NCBI GenBank assembly: GCA_030431525.1
Contig: JAUIJC010000016.1
Span: forward strand, 1 to 64,000
Direction: 5' to 3'
From: Bacteroidia bacterium
GTDB lineage: Bacteria > Bacteroidota > Bacteroidia > Cytophagales > JAAEPT01
Length of the DNA stretch: 64,000 bases
Part shown: positions 1 through 8,865 of the stretch, piece after piece
Position numbering within the stretch: position 1 is the first letter of the stretch
How the letters are laid out: every line of letters begins with the position of its first letter
Program-made: the position numbers and the translations under genes
The notes under the pieces: generated by a model
Databases searched by the model: none
What the model saw: the letters and a program-made list of their open reading frames with translations, nothing else
What the model was told of the DNA's origin: nothing

Positions 1-6
1 ACGGAT

Positions 7-79
7 GATTCGGTAGCTCAGTTGGTAGAGCATCTCCCTTTTAAGGAGAGGGTCCTGGGTTCGAGCCCCAGCCGAATCA
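7..79 (+). tRNA. tRNA-Lys (anticodon TTT)
   Basis: A full cloverleaf folds here. The acceptor stem GATTCGG (7-13) pairs with CCGAATC (72-78). The D arm is at 16-31, the anticodon stem 33-37/45-49 closes a 7-base loop with TTT at 40-42, and the T arm is 55-59/67-71 with a TTCGAGC loop. The CCA end is not encoded in full. It lies 7 bases before the next tRNA and is probably co-transcribed with it. Confidence 0.97.
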
Positions 80-86
80 CATTTTT

Positions 87-170
87 GCAATCGTGGTGGA
101 ATTGGTAGACACGCTATCTTGAGGGGGTAGTGAGCTTACGCTCGTGGGGGTTCGACTCCCCCCGATTGCA
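87..170 (+). tRNA. tRNA-Leu (anticodon GAG)
   Basis: The acceptor stem GCAATCG (87-93) pairs with CGATTGC (163-169). The anticodon stem CTATC/GGTAG closes the loop TTGAGGG, giving anticodon GAG. A long variable arm (about 131-145) marks a class II leucine tRNA. A terminator follows directly, so the two tRNAs form a small operon. Confidence 0.97.
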
Positions 171-171
171 C

Positions 172-207
172 AAAGGCCAAGAGACATTTGTTTCTTGGCC
201 TTTTTTT
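172..207 (+). terminator. Rho-independent terminator of the tRNA operon
   Basis: The stem AGGCCAAGA/TCTTGGCCT surrounds a short loop and is followed by seven T. It ends the tRNA-Lys/tRNA-Leu transcript. Confidence 0.9.
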
Positions 208-320
208 ATTGCTCAGAATGTAGGTTCTAAAGTTGAATGGTGCAGGAGTTGATAAAACAATTCTCAACCTAATGGTCTTATGTTGAGAACCAGAGGTCAG
301 GAGAACCTAAAGGGGAAATA

Positions 321-364
321 GGCACGGGAGTGCTTCGCTGAACTCCCGCGCCAGTGGGGGATAC
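321..364 (+). repeat. Left inverted repeat flanking the lipoprotein islet
   Basis: About 44 bases match the reverse complement of 1186-1228 with few differences. The repeat has its own hairpin, CGGGAG (325-330) with CTCCCG (343-348). In the right copy the stem is CAGGAG/CTCCTG, so a base pair has changed on both sides together. Weaker similarity may extend outward to about 300. No transposase is present. Confidence 0.8.
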
Positions 365-368
365 CCCG

Positions 369-1088
369 CTAATTAGAATAACAAAATGGAGTTTTATTTG
401 GGTTTAAAACCACCTTATTACCGTTATCGAAAGAAATTATAATAGATAAGTCTTCGTTTATGATGTGTTCATTTTTTTTCCAAAAATACACGACCTTTCT
501 AAGGTTGAAGCTGGAAGTTAAATTCAAATCATTCTTGTTATATGTATTTATATATTCATTTATCGTACTATAACTATTTGTTTCATATTCTTCACATGGC
601 ATTTTGAAGCAACGAGGAGTATAATTATTCAAAAACCTAGAGCAGTTGTACTTCAGATGGACTCTTTCGTTTTTACCTGAAAAAGAATTGAATACATCTT
701 TGCTAACAGTGTCATTTTCCTGTAAAAAAATAACACTTTCTATCCGATTATCTACCCCGTCTAAACCTTCAGTATGCGTATTAGGAAATGAAACCATGCT
801 TTTCCTAGTAGAAACAAATCTTGTACTTAGGAGTACTTCAATCCCTAATATTGAATCTGATTCACTAAAAGGTCTGATAATTTCTATGTTATTAGAATCA
901 TTTTTTGTTACAAATCTATATGTCCCTCCAGTTATTTCCACTCTATCATTATAATAACACCCTGACAAGGATAATGTGATAGTAATAACAGGCGCTATAA
1001 TCATGGTTTTAAGGCTTAAGGAATATATACGACTCCACCCCAAGGATATAATTCGGAGTAGTTGTTTTAGTAGTTGAGTGCTTTCCAT
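369..1088 (-). CDS. Putative lipoprotein of unknown function inside an inverted-repeat pair
   Basis: I do not recognise a family. Read from the ATG at 1088 the product has 239 residues. A hydrophobic stretch ends in LSLSGC, a plausible lipobox, so it is probably a lipoprotein exported by Sec. The rest is polar, rich in N, S and T, with four later Cys residues, three of them in a cluster. The start is uncertain: an ATG at 1004 puts the lipobox Cys at residue 16 but leaves no basic N-terminus, while 1088 gives a long basic N-region. The open frame runs on to 1196 into the right inverted repeat, and the stop (369-371) lies five bases inside the left one. Base composition is more AT-rich than neighbouring core genes, which fits acquired DNA. 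Confidence 0.5.
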   Translation of the reverse strand: MESTQLLKQLLRIISLGWSRIYSLSLKTMIIAPVITITLSLSGCYYNDRVEITGGTYRFVTKNDSNNIEIIRPFSESDSILGIEVLLSTRFVSTRKSMVSFPNTHTEGLDGVDNRIESVIFLQENDTVSKDVFNSFSGKNERVHLKYNCSRFLNNYTPRCFKMPCEEYETNSYSTINEYINTYNKNDLNLTSSFNLRKVVYFWKKNEHIINEDLSIIISFDNGNKVVLNPNKTPFCYSN

Positions 1089-1185
1089 AATCCCATCTTT
1101 TAAAAGTAAACGATTTCTTATCTGTTGAAAAAACACCTTCTCCCATAATAGACTGAATAATGCCATGGACTGGAAACGTTTCCTT

Positions 1186-1228
1186 GGTACCCCCACTGGC
1201 GCAGGAGTTCAGCGAAGCGCTCCTGTGC
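1186..1228 (-). repeat. Right inverted repeat flanking the lipoprotein islet
   Basis: This is the inverted partner of 321-364, with hairpin CAGGAG (1202-1207) and CTCCTG (1220-1225). Similarity may extend outward to about 1250. Together the two copies bound a segment of about 0.9 kb containing one gene. Confidence 0.8.
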
Positions 1229-1361
1229 TTTCATTCCAACAAAGTCTCCAAGACTTTTCAACTCTAAGTTTTGATACAATATAGAAGCTTAGGCTGTTTC
1301 TGTGTATCGAAAATCTTGTGTTTAACTGCTCAGAGAGTCCCAGAATATTCTATTTGGGCAA

Positions 1362-1393
1362 ATAAAAAAGCCATTCGGTGCGAATGGCTTTTA
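1362..1393 (-). terminator. Terminator of the sigma/anti-sigma/Spy-like operon
   Basis: On the minus strand the stem AAAGCCATTCG/CGAATGGCTTT is followed by a T-rich run. It lies just downstream of the Spy-like gene. Confidence 0.85.
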
Positions 1394-1419
1394 GTGTTAA
1401 AAGAGTTTTTTAAAAGGAA

Positions 1420-1902
1420 TTAGTCTTCTTCCTCTTCAAAGGCTGGTCGGCCTTCTGGACCACGTCTTTCACGGGATTTTTTGTGAAGCATTCGCATGAA
1501 CTCACGTTCCGCTTTAAAGAGCTCAACCAATTGCTGTGGGCTGATAACCGACAAGAATTTGGTTTTGTATTCCTTGTGAAGGGCTACTTCCTTTTCCTGT
1601 ACCGCAATCATCTGGTCGATGATTTTCAAGGCATCTTCATCAGAAAGATTCTCAGTGTAGATGTTCTTCACTTGGCGACGCTCCTTATGCAGTGCACGGC
1701 GCTTTTCGCTAAACTCGTTGTAAATCGGCCAAAACATCTCAGCCTGTTCCGTTTTAAGGTTGAGCTGTTGAGTCAGGTAAGCGATTTTTGCCTGTTCGAT
1801 TTTTGCGATTTCCTCTTGTCGGTTAGGTTGTTGGCGCTGGGCATGAGCCACACCTACAGAAAATGCAAAAAGGAGTAGCAGTGTGTTTATAGCTGTCTTC
1901 AT
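1420..1902 (-). CDS. Periplasmic Spy/CpxP-like protein, likely sensor for the ECF sigma factor
   Basis: The 160-residue product has a signal peptide ending AHAQ (about residue 21). The rest is almost all charged alpha helix, with the pattern of LTXXQ/Spy-like proteins: a segment of the type LNLTxEQAxxFWPIYNEF, then a helix with LSDEDALKIIDQM. The tail is acidic. It is the last gene of a three-gene set, 11 bases after the anti-sigma-like gene. In Bacteroidota this gene is often labelled sensor of ECF sigma factor. By analogy with CpxP/Spy it may bind misfolded or envelope ligands in the periplasm and report to the membrane partner; that role is inferred from context. Confidence 0.7.
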   Translation of the reverse strand: MKTAINTLLLLFAFSVGVAHAQRQQPNRQEEIAKIEQAKIAYLTQQLNLKTEQAEMFWPIYNEFSEKRRALHKERRQVKNIYTENLSDEDALKIIDQMIAVQEKEVALHKEYKTKFLSVISPQQLVELFKAEREFMRMLHKKSRERRGPEGRPAFEEEED

Positions 1903-1913
1903 GGTGTCAGAGA

Positions 1914-2342
1914 TTAGTATTCATAATCGAGGAAATCCTCGGATTCAGGGTAGTAGTCCAAAACCTCATCTTGGGTGAGGTTGGTGTTTTGGAGCATGTC
2001 TTCGGGCTGAAGAACATAGGAGTTGCTTACAACATCGAAATTCTGCTCCAGCCAGTTCGAATCATAAAGGTATTGGTCCATGGCTTCGGTCGGAACCTCC
2101 GAGAGCATTTTGTTTACCTTGTAGTTGGCGCCCCACCAAGGGCTGAGCCAAAGGAGTCCAGCAATTAGGAGTACCAAGGCTGGAGTGCCCAAGCGCAATG
2201 TCCAATTCCAAGAAAAGACACCTGAGTTTTCAGTCTGCTTTTCCTGAGTGATGCGGTCTTGAATGCGGAAAGGCAACTGTTCAAAGTACTTTTCCGAAGG
2301 CCTATTTAATCCATGGCCAAGTTTCTTGTTGTGGTTTTCCAT
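1914..2342 (-). CDS. Anti-sigma-factor-like single-pass membrane protein
   Basis: The product has 142 residues. A short basic cytoplasmic N-terminus (about 1-50, with LNRPSEKYFEQLPFRIQDR) precedes one transmembrane helix at about 53-72 ending in SPWWG. An acidic periplasmic part of about 70 residues follows. There is no zinc-binding HxxxCxxC motif, so it is not a classical ZAS anti-sigma domain. Its place between an ECF sigma gene (9 bases upstream) and the Spy-like gene makes an anti-sigma role likely. The periplasmic tail could contact the Spy-like protein. Confidence 0.6.
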   Translation of the reverse strand: MENHNKKLGHGLNRPSEKYFEQLPFRIQDRITQEKQTENSGVFSWNWTLRLGTPALVLLIAGLLWLSPWWGANYKVNKMLSEVPTEAMDQYLYDSNWLEQNFDVVSNSYVLQPEDMLQNTNLTQDEVLDYYPESEDFLDYEY

Positions 2343-2351
2343 GGTTAATTA

Positions 2352-2924
2352 TTAAAAGGTTGTCTCGTCTCCCAATTCCAGCTTGATTTTCTTCACGGCA
2401 TGATGATAGGAAGCTTTGAGCGCCCCGACAGAAGTGCCGAGCACCTCAGAAATTTCGTCGTATTTCATGTCCTCAAAGTATTTCATATTGAAAACCAAGC
2501 GTTGTTTCTCTGGAAGATTCAATAGGGCTTTCTGAAGTTTTAGCTCGATTTCATCCCCGCTGAAATGATTGGCGTCCTCCAGTTTGCTCTGCAATTCGCC
2601 TTCCACATCATGGATGGGGAGGAAGAAGCGTCTCCGCTTTTTTTGGAGGAAGTTCAGGCATTCGTTGGTGGCAATGCGGTAAATCCATGTGAAGAGTCCG
2701 CTTTCACCCCGAAAGCCTTCGAGCTTGTGATAAATCTTCACAAAGACTTCCTGTACCAAGTCATCCGCATCGTCATGGTCCACGACCATCTTACGGATAT
2801 GCCAATACACCCGCTCCTGATATTTGGTCATCAGGAGGTTGAAGGCATAGTTTCGACTTTCCTCCCGACCGAACTTCTCTATGAGCTCTTGATCTTCCAA
2901 ATGTTGCGGTGGTGCTTCGGTCAA
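2352..2924 (-). CDS. ECF-family RNA polymerase sigma factor
   Basis: The 190-residue protein has the two ECF regions. Region 2 (about 28-95) carries DADDLVQEVFVKIYHKL and the FTWIYRIATNECLNFLQKK helix. Region 4 (about 125-185) carries LPEKQRLVFNMKYFEDM and a helix-turn-helix ending GTSVGALKASYHHAVKKIK. It directs RNA polymerase to a stress regulon and heads the operon with the anti-sigma-like and Spy-like genes. The start is a TTG at 2924; the open frame continues upstream to a stop without any ATG, and TTG leaves the usual short N-terminus before region 2. The ECF group cannot be assigned by eye. Confidence 0.93.
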   Translation of the reverse strand: MTEAPPQHLEDQELIEKFGREESRNYAFNLLMTKYQERVYWHIRKMVVDHDDADDLVQEVFVKIYHKLEGFRGESGLFTWIYRIATNECLNFLQKKRRRFFLPIHDVEGELQSKLEDANHFSGDEIELKLQKALLNLPEKQRLVFNMKYFEDMKYDEISEVLGTSVGALKASYHHAVKKIKLELGDETTF

Positions 2925-3200
2925 TGTTTCTTGGGTTGTTTTGTCCCTTTGACTGAGAGCCCCATAAATGGTTTAATTCGAAGGAAGTAATTTTTTCTGA
3001 TACCAGAGAATACTTTCCCAAAAAAGCCATGTAAGTATATGGTTTTGCATATTGAAAAAATAAAACTTCACTAATGCAATTCCATCAAGGGATTAGATGT
3101 AGGGTTGAAAAAGTAGGTTTTGTAGTGAGTGGGCAAAGAATTATTCCTTCTTGAAGTAGGGAGGGCGGGCTAAAATCTTTCAATAGGGAGGAAACTAGGG

Positions 3201-4166
3201 TCATTCTGTGTCTGAGTCCTTTGCAAGCATTTGGTCAAAATGGTTATCTCTGTTTAAGGTAGAGATGAGGTCCTTATTAAATAATTTCACGCCCACCTGA
3301 TTGAGGTGGTGATGATCGCTGAAATGTAGAGAGTCATCTAGTTTTATTGTCTTATTGAAATCATAATAAGGGAGTTTTTGTGAATTCATGATTTCGGTGA
3401 ACTCTTCAATGTTTTCCCAACTCTGGTAGGTGTTTTTGTTAATTGGGGCTTGAACCAAGATAACATCAACGTGTTGTTGCTTTAATTTTTCTAAATTTCT
3501 CTGAAATGCCTTTAGTTGAATTGGGGATATCGTCAACTGTTTACTTTGTTTGATCGAAGGACTGTTGAATTGAATTTCTTTTTCGACAAAACCTCCATTG
3601 ATATAAGTGTCTTCGGCTTTAATTTTTGGCTCTTTGAAGCTGTCATAATAGCCAGTGTAGTTTTTGTAAATAGAGAGAATTAATGTGTTATAAACTTTAA
3701 TGTTAAAAGTTTCTAAAGCCATTAAGACTGATCCCAGGTCATTGGGTTCATTTGAAATAATATCAAGAGTTGATTCAACTCCATCGACTGTGAATACATT
3801 AGGGTATACCTCATAAATCACAGTTTTTGGATTCAGTTTCTGAAGGTGTCTGTCTAGTAGAAGTTCCGTTTGGAGGTGGGATTGGGAGCTTGAGCCGAGA
3901 TTGAAGGAAGTAAAGCCATGTTCCTTAAAAATTCTTGGATCAAAACCTCGATAACTGTGTGATGATCCAAGGAACAAGATGTCTATGTTTGAGGTGTTTT
4001 TGGCTTCCTTCAGTCTGGTGTTTAAGTGTCCATATGCCCCTATTTTGTAAGAAATATTTTTCTTAAACATTGATGGAGCAAACTCACCAATGATAATTAC
4101 TGAAACTATATAAATAAGGGAGCTGGCACCTAAAAAGAGGCCTGTTTTAAGTAGAAGCTTTTTCAT
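3201..4166 (-). CDS. SGNH-hydrolase-like membrane-anchored partner of the MBOAT acyltransferase
   Basis: The 321-residue protein starts at the ATG at 4166, two bases after the MBOAT stop codon. One N-terminal membrane helix (about 6-27) anchors an extracytoplasmic SGNH/GDSL-like domain. Block I is IDILFLGSSHSYRGFD (Ser about 68), and the C-terminal block is HFSDHHHLNQVG, which supplies the Asp/His pair. The arrangement matches AlgJ/AlgX- and DltD-like partners that pass acyl groups from an MBOAT protein to an exported polysaccharide. It is probably co-translated with the upstream gene. The acceptor polymer is unknown. Confidence 0.75.
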   Translation of the reverse strand: MKKLLLKTGLFLGASSLIYIVSVIIIGEFAPSMFKKNISYKIGAYGHLNTRLKEAKNTSNIDILFLGSSHSYRGFDPRIFKEHGFTSFNLGSSSQSHLQTELLLDRHLQKLNPKTVIYEVYPNVFTVDGVESTLDIISNEPNDLGSVLMALETFNIKVYNTLILSIYKNYTGYYDSFKEPKIKAEDTYINGGFVEKEIQFNSPSIKQSKQLTISPIQLKAFQRNLEKLKQQHVDVILVQAPINKNTYQSWENIEEFTEIMNSQKLPYYDFNKTIKLDDSLHFSDHHHLNQVGVKLFNKDLISTLNRDNHFDQMLAKDSDTE

Positions 4167-4168
4167 TC

Positions 4169-5608
4169 TTAGAACTGGAAATAGACAAAGGGGGTTTCGT
4201 TTGTCTGCATAAATAAGCCTATAGAGCAACAAATAAAGGAGTAAAAGGCCCAACGTATTGGCCGTGGCCATGAATGCCCTGTTTTTTCAATCGCGTATTC
4301 ATTTTCTCTTCCAAGCCATTCAATAAGGACGAAAATGAAAATGATGAGCAAAATAAGAGTCGGGTGGTATTTTGGGCGCCCAAGCAAGCTGGAGTTAAAT
4401 ATTCCGATAATTATTTTCCAAGCATGGGTAAGGTTTTCGGCTCGAAAGAAAATCCAAGCAAAGACGGTCAAGGCAAATGTGGAAGCGATTTTTAGAAAAT
4501 CGGCAAAGCTTGGTAAAATTTTACCCTGTGACGGATTGTCAAGATTTCTCCTATTCTTCTTTCGCAGTAAAAGGGGCAGGAAGAATAATGCATTTAATGC
4601 ACCCCAAATAATAAAAGTCCAGTTGGCTCCATGCCAAAATCCACTGACAATAAAGATGATAAAGGTGTTTCTGATTTTTAACCAGAGATTTCCTTTACTA
4701 CCTCCTAAAGGAATGTACAGATAGTCCCTGAACCAAGTAGAAAGGGAAATGTGCCACCTTCTCCAAAATTCGGCTATATCCCTGGAGAAATAAGGGAAGG
4801 CAAAATTACGATTTAGGTTAAACCCAAAGAGACGAGAGGTGCCAATGGCAATGTCTGAATAGCCCGAAAAGTCACCGTAAATTTGAAAAGCAAAAAAGAT
4901 GGCGCCAAGTAACAGCGTACTTCCTTTTTCTTGGCTTGGATCTTCAAAGGCTTTATTAACGTATTCTGCACATAGGTCAGCGACGACCATTTTTTTGAAT
5001 AATCCCCACAAAATTTGGCGTAAACCGTCTACTGCTTTGTTGTAATCAAAGGTCCTTTTCTTATAGAATTGAGGTAGCAGGTTAGAGGCTCTTTCAATTG
5101 GTCCTGCTACCAATTGCGGGAAAAAGCTTACAAATGCTGTGAATGATATGAAGTCTTTAGTAGGCTTTAATTCTTTTTTGTATACATCAATAGTGTAACT
5201 CAGAGTTTGGAAGGTGTAAAAACTAATTCCTACTGGGAGAATGATGTTTAGTGACTGAACATCAATTCTTTTTCCAAAGAATAAAAAGGCGTCTACAAAA
5301 CTGTCTATAAAGAAGTTACTGTATTTGAAATATCCAAGTAATCCTAAGTTTATAATGAGACTTAACCAGAGAAGCAGTTTTCTCTTATTTGTGTTTGCTT
5401 CATTTGATAATTTCCGTCCAATTAGAAAGTCTACAACTGAACTGAAAAAAATTAAGGATAGAAATCGATAGTCCCACCATCCATAAAAAAGGTAGCTGGA
5501 GGCTGTAACAAAAAGGTTCTGGAGCTTTAGGCTTGAGTTTGTGACATACCAATAGAGGAGGAGTACTATCGGTAAGAATATGACAAAATCTATAGAATTA
5601 AAGAGCAT
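4169..5608 (-). CDS. MBOAT-family membrane O-acyltransferase (AlgI/DltB/PatA type)
   Basis: The 479-residue protein has many hydrophobic helices. The family hallmarks are present: the WRRWHISLSTWFRDYLYIPL block near residue 285 and SGFWHGANWTFIIWG, with the invariant His at about 326. These proteins move an acyl group, usually acetyl, across the inner membrane for transfer to alginate, peptidoglycan, teichoic acid or other surface glycans. It is followed after two bases by the SGNH-like partner, so the pair is a two-gene surface-polymer acylation module. No glycan synthesis genes are adjacent, so the substrate is open. Confidence 0.92.
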   Translation of the reverse strand: MLFNSIDFVIFLPIVLLLYWYVTNSSLKLQNLFVTASSYLFYGWWDYRFLSLIFFSSVVDFLIGRKLSNEANTNKRKLLLWLSLIINLGLLGYFKYSNFFIDSFVDAFLFFGKRIDVQSLNIILPVGISFYTFQTLSYTIDVYKKELKPTKDFISFTAFVSFFPQLVAGPIERASNLLPQFYKKRTFDYNKAVDGLRQILWGLFKKMVVADLCAEYVNKAFEDPSQEKGSTLLLGAIFFAFQIYGDFSGYSDIAIGTSRLFGFNLNRNFAFPYFSRDIAEFWRRWHISLSTWFRDYLYIPLGGSKGNLWLKIRNTFIIFIVSGFWHGANWTFIIWGALNALFFLPLLLRKKNRRNLDNPSQGKILPSFADFLKIASTFALTVFAWIFFRAENLTHAWKIIIGIFNSSLLGRPKYHPTLILLIIFIFVLIEWLGRENEYAIEKTGHSWPRPIRWAFYSFICCSIGLFMQTNETPFVYFQF

Positions 5609-5725
5609 CTGTAATCGTTCAAAATTTATTCTTGACCCTTTAGGAGTATTTTGAGGATCACAAAGTTACAATGATTTTGAGAATTGATATATCCTCATCA
5701 ATGGTAGGTGGATCGATTATTTTTT

Positions 5726-6673
5726 TCACTTCTTAGTCATCCACACTGGTGTGGTATCCGGCTCATGTTCCTTACCGATAATTTCTCGATACAAATCAGG
5801 GCGACGGGCTTTGCGGTAGCGATAACCACCTGCCTGCGTCAATTTTTCAGGAGTAATGGTGGCAATGCAAATGGCATCTTCAAATGATTTTACCTCGCTT
5901 AGCACTTCCCCAAATGGGTCGAGAATCATGGAGTTCCCATTTTTGAGATGTTCACCATCATAGCCGATGGGGTTGGCAAACACATAATAAACACCATTAT
6001 CATAAGCACGAGCAGGAAGCCAGCGCATCAGCCAGCCTCGGCCTTTTGGCCCGTCGAATTCCATGCGTAGGGGAACGGGATCCGTGTGGCGGTTTTGCCA
6101 AAGCTCATCACTTACATATCCGCGTCCCGGCATGGGCGAAGGCGTGCAACAAGTGACGTGTGGCGCAAAAATGATATCGGCACCTTTTAAGACTGTGGCG
6201 CGGACATTTTCAATCACATTGTTGTCGTAGCAAATCAAAATTCCGCATTTCCATCCTCGGAGTTCGAAGGTTATGTACTCTTCTCCAGCACTGAGGTATT
6301 GACTGATAAATGGATGGATTTTTCGATACTTTGCCACCAGTTTATCGCCGTCAACACACACATAAGTATTGAAAACCTGATCTCCCTCACGTTCCACCAA
6401 GCCAGCCAAAATGGGGATTTCGTAGGTGGTGGAAATTTCTTTCAATCGATTGACACTTGGGCCATTTTCCACTTCCTCAGCCAAGTCCAGCATTTCCTGC
6501 TTGCTCAAATCCTTGGTGAAGGTGTAAGCGGTGATACACATTTCATGAAAGGCGATTACCTCAGCGCCCTTTTGTTTGGCTTGTTTGGTGAGTTTTTCAA
6601 TGACAGAAAGGTTGTAGGCCTTGTCACCATCCTTGGGCTCAAACTGTGCGGAAGCAATTTTCAAGTTGTTCAT
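5726..6673 (-). CDS. Carbon-nitrogen hydrolase (nitrilase superfamily)
   Basis: The 315-residue protein starts at the ATG at 6673, giving MNNLKIASAQF, the usual first strand of the family. The Glu-Lys-Cys triad is visible: E44 in AFHEMCITAY, K118 in KYRKIHPF and C148 in GILICYDNN. A later block, YDNGVYYVFANPIGYDG, is also typical. The enzyme hydrolyses a nonpeptide C-N bond (amide, nitrile or carbamoyl); the Cys-Tyr-Asp context favours an amidase over a nitrilase, but the substrate cannot be told. It is cytoplasmic. A terminator lies between it and metG, so it is transcribed on its own. Confidence 0.9.
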   Translation of the reverse strand: MNNLKIASAQFEPKDGDKAYNLSVIEKLTKQAKQKGAEVIAFHEMCITAYTFTKDLSKQEMLDLAEEVENGPSVNRLKEISTTYEIPILAGLVEREGDQVFNTYVCVDGDKLVAKYRKIHPFISQYLSAGEEYITFELRGWKCGILICYDNNVIENVRATVLKGADIIFAPHVTCCTPSPMPGRGYVSDELWQNRHTDPVPLRMEFDGPKGRGWLMRWLPARAYDNGVYYVFANPIGYDGEHLKNGNSMILDPFGEVLSEVKSFEDAICIATITPEKLTQAGGYRYRKARRPDLYREIIGKEHEPDTTPVWMTKK

Positions 6674-6693
6674 GATTGTGGAAATGAGGGTGC

Positions 6694-6724
6694 AAAAAAA
6701 CGGCATCCCAAATTGAGATGCCGT
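6694..6724 (-). terminator. Terminator of metG
   Basis: On the minus strand the stem CGGCATC/GATGCCG is followed by seven T. It sits between metG and the start of the nitrilase-family gene. Confidence 0.88.
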
Positions 6725-6740
6725 CCAACAATAACTAATC

Positions 6741-8777
6741 TTATCCTACAAGCGATCCTTCGCCCACCTTTTTCTCAGGGGAAACAAAGGCGAGGCTACC
6801 GTCCTTGTCTTCGGCCATAAGAATCATGCCTTGCGATTCGATGCCCTTGATTTTGCGAGGGGCGAGGTTGCACAGGAGGTTAACCTGTTTGCCGATGATT
6901 TCCTCAGGGCTGTAGTTTTCCGCGATACCGCTGACCACCGTGCGCTTCTCGCTACCGATGTCAACCAACAGCTTCAGGAGCTTCTTGGTCTTTTTCACCT
7001 TCTCGGCTTCCAAGATGGTGCCGATGCGGATGTCCATTTTGACGAAGTCATCAAACTGAATGTTCTCCTTGATGTCAGGCAGTGTCGCGTTTTCAGCTTC
7101 GTTGGCCTTTTTGGTTTCAAGGAGCTTGTTCACTTGGGCTTCGATGGCGGAATCATCGATTTTGTCGAAAAGCAATTCCGCTTTATTCAATGCTGTTCCA
7201 GCAGGAATCAGGTCGATGGCACCAGCCTCGTTCCATTTTTTCTGCTCCATGTTCAGCATTCCAGCCAGCTTTTCGGCGGAGAACGGAATGAATGGCTCCA
7301 TCAAAATGGAGAGGTTGCCTGCGATTTGAGCACCGAGGTTGAGGATGGTTTTCACACGAGCCTCATCGGTTTTGATGAGTTTCCAAGGCTCAGTATCCGC
7401 CAAGTATTTGTTACCCGCACGACCCAAATCCATCAATTGGTTAAGGGCGTCGCGGAAACGATATTTTTCAATGGATTCCGATATGGCTTTTGGCGCTTCG
7501 GCCAAGGCTTTCAGCAATTCGTTTTCTGGGTCGAAGTGATCGCCAGCTTCAGGAACTTTGCCATCGAAATATTTGTGGGTCAAGACTACCACACGGTTGA
7601 TGAAGTTGCCCAAATTGGCCACCAACTCGTTGTTGTTCTTCGCTTGGAAATCCTTCCACGTAAAGTCGTTGTCCTTGGTTTCAGGGGCGTTGGCACAAAG
7701 GGTGTAGCGCAAAACGTCCTGCTTGTTTGGGAAGTCCTCCAAATACTCATGCAACCAAACTGCCCAGTTGCGGGAAGTTGAAATTTTGTTGCTTTCCAAG
7801 TTCAAGAACTCGTTGGCAGGCACGTTTTCAGGGAGGATGTACTCGCCCTTGGCCTTGAGCATGGCAGGGAAAATGATGCAGTGGAAAACGATGTTGTCCT
7901 TGCCGATGAAGTGCACCAGTTTCGTGTCTTCGCCTTTCCAATATGGCTCCCAGTCATTGCCTGTGGCCTCCGCCCATTCCTTGGTGGCGGAGATGTAACC
8001 GATTGGCGCATCGAACCAAACGTACATCACTTTGCCCTCGGCGCCTTCGATTGGTACGGGAACACCCCAGTCAAGGTCGCGGGTTACGGCGCGTGGTTGC
8101 AATCCAGCGTCAATCCAAGATTTGCACTGTCCGTAAACATTCGGTTTCCAGTCCGCTTTATGGCCATCCACAATCCATTCTTTCAACCAAGATTCGTATT
8201 GGTCCAAAGGAAGATACCAGTGCTTGGTTTCCTTCAACACTGGTGTTTCACCAGTGAGTGCGGATTTTGGATTGATCAATTCAGTGGCGCTCAATGAGGA
8301 ACCACAAGCTTCACATTGGTCACCATAAGCGCCCTCAGCATGACACTTTGGGCAAGTGCCCGTGATGTAGCGGTCCGCCAAGAACTGCTTGTGAACGGGA
8401 TCGTAATATTGCTCAGAAACCTGCTCAATGAATTTTCCCTTTTCATAAAGGTCTTTGAAAAACTCTTGGGCGGTTTCGTGGTGCGTCTTGTTCGACGTGC
8501 GAGAGAAGGTATCAAAGGAGATTCCGAAGTCACTGAAGGAATCTTTGATAATTTTGTGGTACTTGTCGACCACCTCCTGCGGAGTGATGCCCTCTTTTTG
8601 GGCGCGAATGGTAATCGGCACCCCGTGTTCATCCGTGCCACAGACGAATACCACGTCTTCGCCCTTGGAGCGCAAATAGCGCACGTAAATGTCGGCGGGA
8701 ACATATACCCCAGAAAGGTGTCCGATGTGGACTGGGCCGTTGGAGTAGGGAAGGGCGGAAGTAACGGTGTATCTCAT
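6741..8777 (-). CDS. metG: Methionyl-tRNA synthetase with C-terminal tRNA-binding domain
   Basis: The 678-residue class I synthetase charges tRNA-Met with methionine. The HIGH motif is in [10 protein letters not shown] near residue 16. A zinc knuckle with [18 protein letters not shown] sits near 143-160. The KMSKS loop is the variant KISTS in [14 protein letters not shown] near 331. The helical anticodon-binding domain follows, and the last 105 or so residues are an EMAP/Arc1p-like OB-fold ([19 protein letters not shown]) that adds tRNA affinity and dimerisation. The start ATG at 8777 gives [15 protein letters not shown], as expected. It is an essential housekeeping gene. Confidence 0.98.
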   Translation of the reverse strand: MRYTVTSALPYSNGPVHIGHLSGVYVPADIYVRYLRSKGEDVVFVCGTDEHGVPITIRAQKEGITPQEVVDKYHKIIKDSFSDFGISFDTFSRTSNKTHHETAQEFFKDLYEKGKFIEQVSEQYYDPVHKQFLADRYITGTCPKCHAEGAYGDQCEACGSSLSATELINPKSALTGETPVLKETKHWYLPLDQYESWLKEWIVDGHKADWKPNVYGQCKSWIDAGLQPRAVTRDLDWGVPVPIEGAEGKVMYVWFDAPIGYISATKEWAEATGNDWEPYWKGEDTKLVHFIGKDNIVFHCIIFPAMLKAKGEYILPENVPANEFLNLESNKISTSRNWAVWLHEYLEDFPNKQDVLRYTLCANAPETKDNDFTWKDFQAKNNNELVANLGNFINRVVVLTHKYFDGKVPEAGDHFDPENELLKALAEAPKAISESIEKYRFRDALNQLMDLGRAGNKYLADTEPWKLIKTDEARVKTILNLGAQIAGNLSILMEPFIPFSAEKLAGMLNMEQKKWNEAGAIDLIPAGTALNKAELLFDKIDDSAIEAQVNKLLETKKANEAENATLPDIKENIQFDDFVKMDIRIGTILEAEKVKKTKKLLKLLVDIGSEKRTVVSGIAENYSPEEIIGKQVNLLCNLAPRKIKGIESQGMILMAEDKDGSLAFVSPEKKVGEGSLVG

Positions 8778-8865
8778 CTAACTATGAACGGTATCAGTTG
8801 AGGACAACAAGAGGGAGTTTTCCTTTCTTGTCATACCTTGCGTTGCAATTTCAAGCCACAAATAT

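Noticed and set aside
300-1250. Insertion sequence bounded by inverted repeats
   Set aside because: No transposase or DDE/HUH motif is encoded; the one gene looks like a lipoprotein, so calling it an IS is not supported.
2791-3030. 79-codon minus-strand frame beginning with an ATG and overlapping the sigma factor
   Set aside because: It is in another frame over the sigma N-terminus; the ECF regions are only in the TTG-started frame.
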